Of a stretch of 64,000 nucleotides of DNA, positions 11,205 through 21,807 are shown piece after piece. How positions within the stretch are numbered: the stretch's first letter is position 1; every line of letters starts with the position of its first letter. The stretch is from Hyphochytrium catenoides. Lineage: Eukaryota; Sar; Hyphochytriomycetes; Hyphochytriales; Hyphochytriaceae. The notes below the pieces were generated by a model. The model was not told the DNA's origin. It ran no database searches and saw only the letters and a list, made by a program, of their open reading frames with translations. The position numbers and the translations under genes were made by a program. The DNA lies in the NCBI GenBank assembly GCA_900088475.1, contig FLMG01000941.1:263054-327053 (forward strand), read 5' to 3'.

Positions 11205-11552
11205 ATGGCGATCAGCGTTCTTCGTGCTCAGACCTTCTCGGCAATAGCTGATTGCAACCACTACGCTGAGTATCTTGGTATTGCCCGGCACGACGTGAGC
11301 TACGCGGCCGGGCGAATGGCAGGCGACTCTTTCGGAACGTCGTTAGTAGGAAAGATTTCTATGGTGGTCCCTCTTCGCTCGGCAATTATGCTGCCGTGGT
11401 TGGTTCGCTTTTGGCTGGAAGAGGCTTTGCTACGCTTTGCCATAGAGCTTGCCGTTGCTGTCAACGGTGGGTCAAAGCGCGTTCCGTTTAATTGTTCTGT
11501 ATGTCTACCTTTGTTTGCCCTTGTTGTGATACCTTCAGCAGACCTGCCCTGA
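11205..11552 (+). CDS. Weak candidate: 115-aa open frame downstream of 10234-11094
   Basis: The frame has an ATG at 11205 and a protein-like first 90 residues, including a hydrophobic/aromatic helix (PWLVRFWLEEALLRFAIEL). No domain is recognised. It may be a separate small gene or a further exon of the gene ending at 11094. I found no clear splice pair linking them. Confidence 0.3.
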   Translation: MAISVLRAQTFSAIADCNHYAEYLGIARHDVSYAAGRMAGDSFGTSLVGKISMVVPLRSAIMLPWLVRFWLEEALLRFAIELAVAVNGGSKRVPFNCSVCLPLFALVVIPSADLP

Positions 11553-12439
11553 TGCTCAGTGTGCTAGGCCTCCGCTGTAAAGAGGGAGTTCGTAAATGTT
11601 CTGCAGTTGATTGTACGCGGCACACTGTCAACTGCGAGGTGCTCTATGTAAACTTTTGCTCAAAGTTCCGTGAACAGCATTATACACACACATAAATGGC
11701 GGTTTACTTTTTCTCGTTGGTTGTCTAGAGTTGGCCACGATGTTCGTTCTGTTCCCACTTAAACATGTCCCCTATGTCTGCGGTGTGGTGAGCTTCATCA
11801 GATATGCGCAGCCCGTAAAAAATCTATGACTGATGAACTCAACCAGGGCGTCAAAAGTCTGACACCCCTCCTCCCATCGCTTCTCCACATGCCTCGTGTA
11901 CCTTCCGCTGCTCTTTTTGCAGTGATCCTGTGAATTGCCATCTCCAAAGGCGAGCAGAGACAAGGAAGATGTGAGCTGTCCTCTCGTACTCCCTGCAGGA
12001 AGGAGTGAAGCTGTCCTCCTCTCCTTCCTTCCTCTTGCTTCTCATCATCGTTAGATCTTCTTCCAGCCTCCTCGTCACAACTTCAAGTGCCATCACTCAT
12101 CTCTCATCTCTTGACATCACCGGGAACAGGTAACGGACAGAGTCTTGTGCAGTAGTCCTGGGGGAGGTTTGGGCTGATGGCAAACAAAGGAAGGATATTA
12201 GGATGGACTTACAGCCCGCTCTCTGGGCTCTCTGCTGTGCTGGAGAGCTCTGTCTTGACAGCATTGTCATCAGCCAGACAGAGGAGAGATGTTCACCTTT
12301 CAAGAGCCCGTGACTGGAAGCAGCAACGCGTCTTCTCTCCTTATCGATGGTCCATTTCACTCTTTCTCTCTCTCTCCTTCTCTCTCTCTGTCGTCTCCTC
12401 TCTCTCTCTCCCTCTCCCGTCCTTTCTCAATCTCTCCGA

Positions 12440-12503
<64 letters not shown>

Positions 12504-12576
12504 CTTTCTTCCTCGGGGACTTTTTCTCCGGTTCATGCTGCCTCTCTCCTTTCTTCACTAGTGGTCGTAGCCTAAA
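11553..12576. other. Intergenic, ends in a CT-rich tract
   Basis: No supported gene. The last 230 bp is increasingly CT-rich and includes a near-pure (CT)n run at 12443-12500, just upstream of the IMPACT-family start codon. The long open frames across this tract are products of the Ser/Leu dinucleotide repeat. Confidence 0.5.
12443..12500. repeat. (CT)n microsatellite, about 58 bp
   Basis: An essentially uninterrupted CT dinucleotide run lies in the presumed promoter or 5' UTR, 76 bp upstream of the ATG at 12577. Confidence 0.95.
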
Positions 12577-13740
12577 ATGAGCCGCTTCAAGACCGTGCAA
12601 GCCGCTGTTGTGCATGAGATAGAGAAGATAAAGAGCTCTCGCTTAATAGCAGCCGTCTCTCCAGTTTCTTCTAGAGAGTGCGCATTAGACTTCATCGCGT
12701 CTCGCGAAGAGATCCTACCGACAGCAACCCATCACTGCTACGCCTATACCATCCTCCCTTCAAGCAAGCCACCTCTGTCTTCCTCCTTAGATTCTGCTCC
12801 TACCTCGCCCACTTCGGCTTCCCCTCCTCTTCCGGTGGAGCACTTCAGTGATGCGGGAGAACCACACGGGACCGCTGGGCGGCCGATCATGAGCCAGATC
12901 CAGGGCTTTGGATTGTCGAACGTCTGTCTAGTAGTCAGCAGAATCTACGGAGGGACAAAGCTGGGAATAGGTAAGAGAACGATCAATACAGAGATGTAAG
13001 AAAGTCAAATGGCGCTTGAGAAATAGAGAGAGATAGTGTACTCTCTTGCTCTCCTGGTCAATGTCAGTTTTCTCCTGGCATGGCAGAAAGATTAGGACCA
13101 GATAGAGAAAGTGACTGAACAAGAAGTCGGACGGCATGGCCCTCTATCATTGAGTGGGAGAGGAGATACTGCCAGTATAAGGATAATGTTGAGATCTTTC
13201 TTCTCCTTATCCTTTCTTACAGGTGGACTGGTGAGAGCTTACGGCCAAGCTGCTCGGGAGGTACTTGAGGCTGCCCCCATCATTGAGGTCGCACCGTCTT
13301 TAAAGCTGAGAGTCAGATGTGAGATAAACCAGCTGGGGATCATTCGAGGCAAGCATACCTCTCGAACCTCGTTCTCGTCCTATGTCTCAATCCTTATCTT
13401 TAACATGACCAGTTCCTCTGAGCTCTCTCTCACAACCACTTTTAGACTAGGTGACCCTCTCTCCTTCTAGCTACTAAGGTTAGCCGCTGCTTTCCGGCGC
13501 TCTGACATTTACTTAGGACTCTGCAAGAACAAGGGCGGAGAGATACTCTCGAGCGATTTTTCTTCAGGTGTAGATGTTGTCTCTCTTCTCTCTCTTCCCT
13601 TGGACGATGTCCAGAGCTTCAAGGTTGAAGTCAACGACCGCACTCGAGGCACAGCAGAGGTGCAAATGGTAGGTCTTCATCCTCCAGATTTCTATTTAAT
13701 AAGCCATGGGCTTAGGATCTCATCATTCGCTGTCTCTTAG
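12577..13740 (+). CDS. IMPACT/YigZ-family (UPF0029) protein, 3 exons
   Basis: The proposed exons are 12577-12970, 13223-13348 and 13484-13740, about 258 aa. The YigZ/IMPACT fold is clear. The N-terminal helix leads into SRLIAAVSPV, then THHCYAY, then the family signature GEPHGTAGRPIM, then VVSRIYGGTKLGIG continued across intron 1 as GLVRAYGQAA. A C-terminal alpha/beta domain matching the YigZ second domain follows (VDVVSLLSLPLDDVQSFKVE, TRGTAEVQ). Eukaryotic IMPACT/Yih1 proteins act in translational control through GCN1/GCN2, and bacterial YigZ function is unsettled. This protein lacks an RWD domain, so it is closer to the stand-alone YigZ type. Intron 1 is GTAAGA...TTACAG. Intron 2 needs a GC-AG donor (GCAAGC at 13349), and its acceptor could be 13470 or 13483. 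The final exon might instead be spliced at GTAGGT after 13668. Confidence 0.85.
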
Positions 13741-14172
13741 GCCTGATGGATAGAGACGACCAAGAAGTGTCTGCCGCTTGGGTTTCTGAATGAACTCCCG
13801 CTGTATTCACCATGAAAGTTGCATATGCAGCTGCCCTCTCTCAGCTGTTCTAGGCTGAGCTCCATCGAGAGATCGAGAGGCGGTGATCGGAGACAGTAGA
13901 AATAGCGCAGATCCTTGCCCTTTCAGCTGGCCCCTCACTTTCTTGCTACGGGTTGTCAGAAAGGGCGAAGACCATCCCTACATTGGGGCCACTCCCGTCC
14001 ATATGTGCGAAAGCTGCCAGAGAAGAGGAGAGATGTGACCCTGCTTGTTGCAGCCTGCTACGATGAGTCCTGATACAAGCCACAGCTCCTCTATCAACCT
14101 TCATCCAGACGCCTTACGGCAGGTGGCATGCAGTCTAATGAAGGAGCCGAAAGTCCCGCTCTATTGATCAAC

Positions 14173-15605
14173 TCAATCAGAAGCCGAGGTGAAAGCAGGG
14201 AACTCCGACGCAAGAGAGAAGATCCAAATTTTTATCTTGGGGTCTCTATAACCAGGAGGTATCTCCCCTTCTTCCACTTCTCTCCTAATAAAACCTTCTC
14301 TCGCCATGCCTTGAAGGAACAGGGAGTCTGAAACTTTACTCCTGGTCTGATGCGCCAAGATGACCTGAGAACTGGGTAGAGAGAGCGCCTTGATGGTATG
14401 GACCAAGGGAAGAATAAGCTCTGGGACCCAGACGACGTCTGAGCCTACAATCAGCTCAAACTTCCGCTCACTTCTTTTCCGCTGCGGCGTATCGTTGCTT
14501 TCTCTTTCCTCCGTGGCCGCTGGTGGGCTTGGGCGCTTGGTGATACTCTCGTTATTTTCAGAGGTGAGAGAGGCGGGGAGCGGCAAGGCTCCCATATTCT
14601 GCCAGTCTAGGACTTCAAAGGAGATCGTCGTTGGTCTGTCGCTACTTCCGTGATTGTTTCCGTCTATCTCTCTCTTCTCGATACAGGGGAGAGCCTCTTT
14701 GTTCCTTTGGTAGTTCTCCCGGGCGCAGTCCAGTGCATAGTCCAGATCAGTGACAAGAAGCTCTCTGAGACAACCTAGAGCACAAAGGGAGAGAGAGACA
14801 AGCCCAACGCCACACCCCAGCTCGACAGCACTTCTTCCTTTCAGATTCTTTTTATAGGAAAGCTCTAAGAATTTAGAGAGAACCACGGCTCCGTCCCAGA
14901 CAGTCAAGCCCGTGCCCTGCCCGGTGTTTGGCCTCTCATGGACATAGAGCGGCAGCCTGTTGACGGTAAATTCTCCCTCGGAGAAACGGAAAGGGAAAGA
15001 TTTATATGGGAGGGAGAGCAGAGGTGGAGCACAAGAAGAAGAAGAAGAGGCACTGTGGCTCTCTTCTTCCTGAAGAGGCCGCGGAGCAAGAGGCTCACAT
15101 AGGAGGAGCCTGACATAAGAGCGCTTCTGGCGTTGCTTTAAGAGTTGCTGCAGATCCTGAAGGCACTGGGGACAGTCAACGACAAAGGAAGAAAGAGCCG
15201 TGAGAGGTGGACGAAGAGAAAGAAACTCCCTTGCTCCATACTAGACACAGAAAAGAGTGACAGTAAAAGGCGAGAAACATCGACTGGTGTAGGAAGAGAG
15301 ATTATGCCACCGCAGAACGAGAGGCCACTCGGTCGCTAGAGATCTGATTGAAGAAGAGAGCCACAGGAAGGAGATACCTCATAGCTCTGGCTGTCATGAT
15401 CCCATATCTTAAACTCGCAATCCTTATGAATCTGTCTCTCGGACTGACTTGAGATGAAGGCCGTTAACTCCTCCAAGCTCTTCACACTCTGAGAGTCAGC
15501 CAGGCGAACCTTCTGCACAGAGGAATCGGCTGCGTTGGTGCTCGAAAGAACGATAAGAAGAGACCTTCCCTTCTCTGCGCTCTCTCCTTCCGCAGGTGCT
15601 GCCAT
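14173..15605 (-). CDS. METTL21-like (Methyltransf_16) protein methyltransferase, 2 exons
   Basis: Exon 1 (15605-15378) and exon 2 (15165-14173) join in phase 0 across a GTATCT...CCCCAG intron and give 406 aa. The C-terminal 245 residues are a seven-beta-strand SAM methyltransferase of the METTL21/EFM family: TVWDGAVVLSKFLE, motif I VELGCGVGLVSL, an acidic loop VTDLD, and FELIVGSDVVW near the substrate side. Members methylate lysines on chaperones, translation factors or other proteins. The target here cannot be inferred. Residues 1-76 (exon 1) plus the start of exon 2 form an extra N-terminal part, with a possible small beta/alpha domain (SLLIVLSS, then QKVRLAD), then a Ser-rich linker. The gene converges on the IMPACT-family gene and diverges from the CDF gene. 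Confidence 0.85.
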
Positions 15606-16245
15606 TAGTGACTCTGGCCACCGTCAACGAGACTGCGGAAAATGAAGAGGCAGTGCTCGTAGCTCTTGGAAGAGCGAGGACTTGGAGGAGCTCAGCGAAG
15701 AGAACAAGAGAGAAACAAGACAGAGCAACAGCCGGCGGAGAGACAGACAGACAGAGCAACCCCAGTGCCAGAGGAGAAGCAGTGACGGGCACAACTGACA
15801 GCACTCCGTGGCTGAAGTGAAGATCCGGAAGAGATTGTGCCGTGTGCAGGAGAGAGAGACTTTTTGGGGATTCTGATGCTTACCGAGGAGGAGTACTATC
15901 AGGTTGAAAGTGAGTTGTTTAGGCTAGCGGTTAGTACACGGTTACCTCCTGGGCGGAATACTATTAGGAGGAAGCTTTTAACAATCTTTCTTTGGTATGA
16001 ACAACTTGATGTTGTCACCTCTCTTCTCTCTCTCTCTCTCTCTCTNNNNNNNNNNNNNNNNNNNNNNNNNNNNNNNNCTCTCTCTCTCTCTCTGTGGGTA
16101 TCTCTCTCCTCTCTATCATCATGATCACTATTCATCATCAGCCAGAACTCCATCACGTCATTTGTCAGCTCTCTACTACGGAAGTCGAAGCTCTATTTTA
16201 ACATCCAGAGTTATTGCCTTCATCCATCCCCCTCTAGCCCTTCAG

Positions 16246-16276
<31 letters not shown>

Positions 16277-16394
16277 TTTACTCTCTCCCTCTCTCTGCTC
16301 TTGATGTTCCCCACTTTTGACTAGCTCCTTTCCGCCTCTTCTCGCGCCTTCCTGGCTCTTCTGACGCTCTCCGTCGATCATCCACTGCCCTGCC
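15606..16394. other. Intergenic between divergent genes, with assembly gap
   Basis: This is the shared upstream region of the methyltransferase (minus) and the CDF transporter (plus). It contains a CT tract interrupted by 32 N bases (16046-16077) and a second CT run near 16251-16276. No supported gene. Confidence 0.6.
16029..16092. repeat. (CT)n microsatellite containing an assembly gap
   Basis: Pure CT repeat flanks a run of 32 N (16046-16077) on both sides. The assembler evidently could not size the repeat, so the true length is unknown. Confidence 0.95.
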
Positions 16395-19300
16395 ATGGGC
16401 CTTCTCTCTCTCCTGTCTCGCCCACAGACAGGGACCTGGAGGCTTCTAAGGCATAAGCCGCTTAGAGCTCTTGCAGGAAGAGACTGCGGTCTCACATCGC
16501 CGCATTCCTGTCTCCTTCCCACTCTGTCCGCCTCCCAACCCTCTTCTGTGCTCACTCCGCTCTCAAGGACCTTTCACTCAAAGAAAGAGAGCTCGGGAGA
16601 GAGAGAAAAGAGAGACAGAGCGAGAGCTAACGGGAGAGTGCAGCTTTCTCTTCCTCTTCTCTTTCATCAGCACAAGCGCTCGCATATTGGTCACCACCAT
16701 CACCACGACCATGGTCACCCAGTGATTGACCCGTCAGGCGGCAAGAAGCCTTCGGATAGGAAAGAGGATGGTCAGTCAATTCATCTTCTTGCCAGACTGT
16801 CTTTCTCTCTCACAAGCTCTCCTCTCTGGTCCTCTTTCCGCTACCCTCCTCATCCCATCTCCTCTCGCCCCCACATCAACCTCTCTCTCTGTCTCTCGTG
16901 CTGCCTTCTCTCCTTTTCCGCTCCCTCTGTATCTTCGCTCTCGGTCCACCCTTTCTCTCTCGCTCACACACACAAAACCTCTTTTTTTCTCTCTCTTTCA
17001 CTGTCCTCCCTCTCTTTCCCTCTCTCTTTGTGTTTGGTGTGTAGATGTCTGTCTCTCTGTCGCCCAAACACACGCAAAGCCTCTCTCTCTTCAAGTCTCT
17101 CTCTCCCTTTCTCTCTACCTTTATAGCCCTCTATCATAACTGTCTCCGTCTCCCTATTGACATATCCTCCTTCACCTTAGAAAGGGAGAGCATCAGGGTG
17201 ACGAATCTGGGTCTAGCCTCCAACGTGGTGCTTGCAGTGGGGAAGGTAAGCCCGTAGAAGGAAGAGAGGGCCAAGATTGGCCGGGGAGAGAGAGAGTCAA
17301 TTTACTCTGCCGCTTGGAGAGAAGAGAAGGGAGGGTGTGGGCAGTAGATGTATGTTAGGCTCACAAAACGTAAATGCTGACGTTTAACTCCTCTCTTTCC
17401 ATGCCGTATGCTCCTCTCTCTTGCTCTCTCCGTCTTGCATTCTCTCTGTTCGTTTTTTTTTTCTCTCTCTCTCTCTCTCTCTCTTTACCTGTCATGTTAA
17501 TTCTCTCTCTATTCCTCTCGTTCTCTATTATATTCTCTCACTGTGCATCTCTCTTTCTATATGGGCTCACATCTTGGCGCTCTTTCTCATCGCTTTTTCC
17601 CGCTTCTCACCGCCCGGCCCTTCTTCTCTTTTTCTCTCACTCCTTTGCTTTCTCAATCGCTGTCTCTCTTTCTCTTGGCCTCCTTTTCCATTATCACCCT
17701 GTAACTTCATGTATCGTCTTCGATCTCTTCTGCAATACTCTCTGTTGCCTGGGGTTTGCAGGGAGTGGCTGGCGTCATGACTAACTCTACCGGATTATTG
17801 GCCGACGCTGTTCACTCCGTCTCGGACATGCTTTCGGACTTTGTCACTCTTTGGACGGTAAAAATGGCGAGAGCTCCTCCTGACGAGAACCATCCTTATG
17901 GTAAGCGGGAGAAACGGGAGAGAGAGGAGGACAGAGGAGAAAGGAAAGGGTGAACAGACAGACAGAAAGAGGGAGATGGCAAGGAGTAAGGAGAGCTAGA
18001 GAGTGAGGGAAAGGGAAGACAACGGGCTGGAGACTGGGTCTTCTCATGTCCGTGTCCTCTATCATGTCCCCTCTCTCTCTTGCTCTCTCTACCTGCCTGT
18101 TTCCGCTTCTCCTTTATGTCCTCAGGGCATGGTAAGTTTGAAGCCCTTGGGACCCTCATGGTAGGGGCGCTACTCTTCTCAGCGGGAGGAGGAATTGGCT
18201 GGCACGGTCTGGAGCAGATTCTCATGTACACGGAGGTCATTCCAGCCCATCCTGGAGCAGGTACGATGAACATCTACCGGTTGTCTCCATGACTATTGGA
18301 CTGCTTTGAGCGGCTGCCTTGGACTAAACACTATTTGTCTCTTAGTGTTGTTGGTGTGTCTTATCTTTATGCTAATTCTCATCATAGTAAGCGCGTCTCC
18401 GCTTCCGAGCCTCATTTCCTTGCAGTGACCTTAATAGCCAAGGTAGAGCTAGGGTTAGGCCTGCCATTGTTTGAACAACCTATGCTTTCGGCCCCATCCT
18501 ATGTACCCTTACCCTCTTTCAGGTCATCACCATCACGATGTGAGCGATGCTCTAGCGATGGTCAACCCAGGCCTCGCGGCTGGTGCAGCGCTCTTCTCTA
18601 TAGTTGTCAAAGAGTGGCTCTTCCATGCCACCGTGAAAGTCGGAAAAAAGACTAACAGCAATGTAGGAGCCTCCTCTTCGCTCTATTTCATGAGTTATAT
18701 AATTTTTAGATTCTTCCTTCTCCTCTTTGTTTGAGTTGCAGGCTTTGTCTCTCCCTCTTCGAGTCATTTGTTCGTATCGTCCTTACTTTGCTTATATTTT
18801 CTTGCTATGTCGTTCCTTTAGTCTTCATGGCTTGGTGACTGTTGCTGTCCCTCAGGTGCTTATTGCCAACGCGTGGCATCATCGTGCAGACTCAGTCTCG
18901 TCGGTCATCGCCTTCCTGGGCCTAATGGGCGCTATGTATGGGTATCCTTATCTTGACCCGGGTAAGAGGAAGCTGAGTGCTGTGGAGCTGTTGGAGGGTA
19001 TTAGGGAAGTTTAGGATGAGACAGGGAAGACAGAACAGGCCAAGGCGGAGGAGAGAGTTAACCAGTAAAGTCGGTGTGTAGGACTCAAAGCCCGCCGCTT
19101 TACTCCTAAGAGCCTTACTCCTCTCTTGATTGCAGCTGCGGGAGTCATTGTTTCCGGAATGATTATGAAGATGGGCGCTTCCGTTTGCTGGGACAGGTAA
19201 GAACTCCGTTTCTTGCAGAGAAATAAGGGGTGGTGATCGATCTAACGCCCATCTCTCAGCATCCGTGAGCTTACGGATGAGAATCTACAGGCAGACGTGG

Positions 19301-21458
19301 TGAAGTTTCTAGACGAACAGGTGCCCTTGCTGGTGTCCCACTTTCTCGCACAGACTGCTCTATATAGTCCCGCTCCATGCCTCTCCACATGCCTCTCCTC
19401 ATAGCATCTTCATGCTTTCTGCCCGTTTGATATGAACCATTACCGAGCCTCCCCTGACTTTCACTGTTTTTATCTGTGTCACTGATGTCTCCCCTATTGT
19501 CCGTCGTATGTACGTCAGTCGTACGTGAGGGCTGCAACCTACTACTATCTGCGGCAATTGACTTGCTTCTTCTTAGAATACTAGTTATCTCTGTGACGGT
19601 TGATCCCTTGAAGATGAGTTGGTAACCTGCATTGCCGCAGGTGAGATCTGTTCCAGACGTGAAGGACTGCGGCAACATTAGAGCGCGGCGTATGGGTCCA
19701 TACACTCTGGTCGATTTGAGAATCCAAGTAGACAGCAATATGAGTGTCTCCGCCGCCCAGCAGGTAAAGCATCCACCTGCAGCGATGCAAGAGAGAGCAA
19801 TAGAAACAGTGAAAGAAGACAGGGAGAGACAGAGGGAGATCGAGGAAGACTTCAAAATGAGAATCCTTGTAATTGATAGCCGGTCAAGTCTAAGTTTGAA
19901 CCCTTCCGTTACCAGAAGTCTCTGCTCGCCCGACCCTTGCGTTCTCTTTCAGCGTCACCAAGCTCTGGTGACGTCACTGTATCGGCAGCTTAAACCCTAA
20001 TCTGGCCCTTCTTCCACCCCTCTACTCTCCTGAAGGTGGCAACGAAAGTCAAGCTGCGGATCGCTGAGGTGTTTCCTCAAGTATCAGAGGTAATGGGAGT
20101 CGTCACCGCGATGCAAGGCCAAAGGGCCCTCTCTCTTAGCTTTCAGCTCTTGCTCAGAAATCTAAGAAGTCACTGCCGTCTGCGGCCGTAGCAGTAACGC
20201 TTCTACGCCCCATATCTCTGGCACAAATCTTTTCGCTGTTTGCCCTTACTTCATGCACTTCCAACTGCTAGGTCTCGATAGAGAAGGTTCTATAAACTAA
20301 CTTCGTCTATTGCTGCTACTGCCACTCTTTTCAGGTCCTGGTCTATGTGGATGCAGATGCAGGTATTTGACAAGCTCTTGTGCAAGACCTCTTACTAGTA
20401 TCTCCCTCCTTATTCCTCTGTTGTTCTCTCTTTCTGTGGCTCCGCTATCTTTCCTTCCCTTGCTCTTGAAGGAGCCGCTCTAGCGATAACGCTTTCTTGT
20501 TGGTGCTAACCGCACACTATCTTCCTTTACCTCCTAGTCTCCAGAAAGGACTCACTGGCGCTGCACGGTGCTGAGGGGCTACGAAGAGAGGACATGATGA
20601 GAGCACAAGCTGAGATTAGGTAGCAGCCCCTAGGTCGTTTAGTTGCTGCTGGCCGGACTCTATTACCTGTTGTCAATGCGTTGTTCCTGTTGACGAACTG
20701 CATCTTTCTCCCGCAGTGCTCTCCTCTTAGGCTTCTGTCTTAGCTCTTGAGAGAGTACTGTTCCTCGACAACGGATTCCTCCTGAGCTGTTTACGTTCAT
20801 TTGAGTTTTTCACCCTCCGCTTTCTCTGAAGATTTCTCGAGCTCATCAACCTGCGATATTATGCCACATGCTTCATTTGTCCCTTGCTCGAATGTGCCAC
20901 AGAGAAGACATTGTGTCGGCGTTGCGAACTATCGCCGAAGTACGGGGCGCCTCACACCTGATGATTCACTGGCGGGGAGACAGTGCTGGAGTTTATGCGA
21001 ATGAGGTGGAAGTGCAGATCGCTGTGGACCCTAATATTAGAGTTAGAGACGCTTCCGCCATAGCAGACAGGGTCAGAAGGTAAGGCAACAATGAAGGTGT
21101 AGGAAGAAGGGAACAAGATGGACTCCCGGGTGAAAGAGCTAGGCAATGGAAGATATAGAGCAAGGTGCAGGGCCAAGTCTAAATCGGCTCTTGGCCTTTC
21201 CTTAACTTTATGACTCTTCCTTTATGTTGAAAGATTTTCTGCGTGCCTGACCTTAGTATTCTTTGCTTCCTAACACTCTCTTCTTCGTAACTCCCTCTTT
21301 TTCTTTTCTTCTTTCTTTTCCTTGTCATCAGGGCTGTCCAAGAGATCAGCGACGTAAGAGATGCCGACGTGCACTTGGAGCTCGGAGAACAGGGCCACGC
21401 TGCGCAGGAGGAAGAGTGGTTCTACCGGAGGCAGGATCATACTCCTTTTGCGAAATAA
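16395..21458 (+). CDS. Cation diffusion facilitator metal transporter with two C-terminal domains, 14 exons
   Basis: Exons: 16395-16770, 17181-17245, 17762-17900, 18126-18260, 18523-18662, 18856-18961, 19136-19196, 19260-19320, 19641-19763, 20036-20089, 20335-20362, 20538-20619, 20903-21079, 21332-21458. All join in phase and give 557 aa. The first 60 residues are Arg/Ser/Leu-rich with an RTFHSKK stretch like a mitochondrial presequence. A cytosolic or matrix His cluster follows (HIGHHHHHDHGH, about residue 96). CDF hallmarks are LLADAVHSVSDMLSDF (TM2 metal site), HPYGHGKFE (loop after TM2) and HHRADSVSS (TM5 metal site). A second His loop (GHHHHDVSDAL) lies before TM4. Two cytoplasmic dimerisation-like domains follow (exons 8-11 and 12-14). 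The family exports Zn, Fe or Mn by proton antiport. The best analogy is the mitochondrial MMT/SLC30A9-type branch. Confidence 0.9.
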
Positions 21459-21807
21459 AGCGTGCAAGACCAATGTACATAACCAACACGAGGACTATCG
21501 GGAAAGCAGTCTCTGACTGTGGTCTCACATGCGAGATGTGGTGACGGTCTATTAAGCAGCCTCAACCTCTTAGGAGCTATCATCCTTGACAATGAGAGCA
21601 CCCTCTGCGAAAGTAAGAGAAATGCTCAGACTAGCCTTGGATCCTCTCGCGAAAGAAGTCAGCGCCATCACATATACAATGGGGCAATGGAGGAGAGGTT
21701 GAAGCCAGTTTTCGTCCCCTCTTCCTACCAGTCCCTCTCTCCGACCTTCTGCACCAAGCATTCCCAGAGTCCTTGACACTGCCGCGATTGACTTCCCTCA
21801 CAGTTCA

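Noticed and set aside
12177-12580. Three overlapping open frames of 77-132 codons
   Set aside because: They are read through the (CT)n tract as Ser/Leu runs. The repeat removes stop codons in all frames and there is no other support.
16726-17139. Long plus-strand open frames between the first two CDF exons
   Set aside because: They lie in a CT-rich intron. Exon 1 and exon 2 of the transporter join in phase without them.
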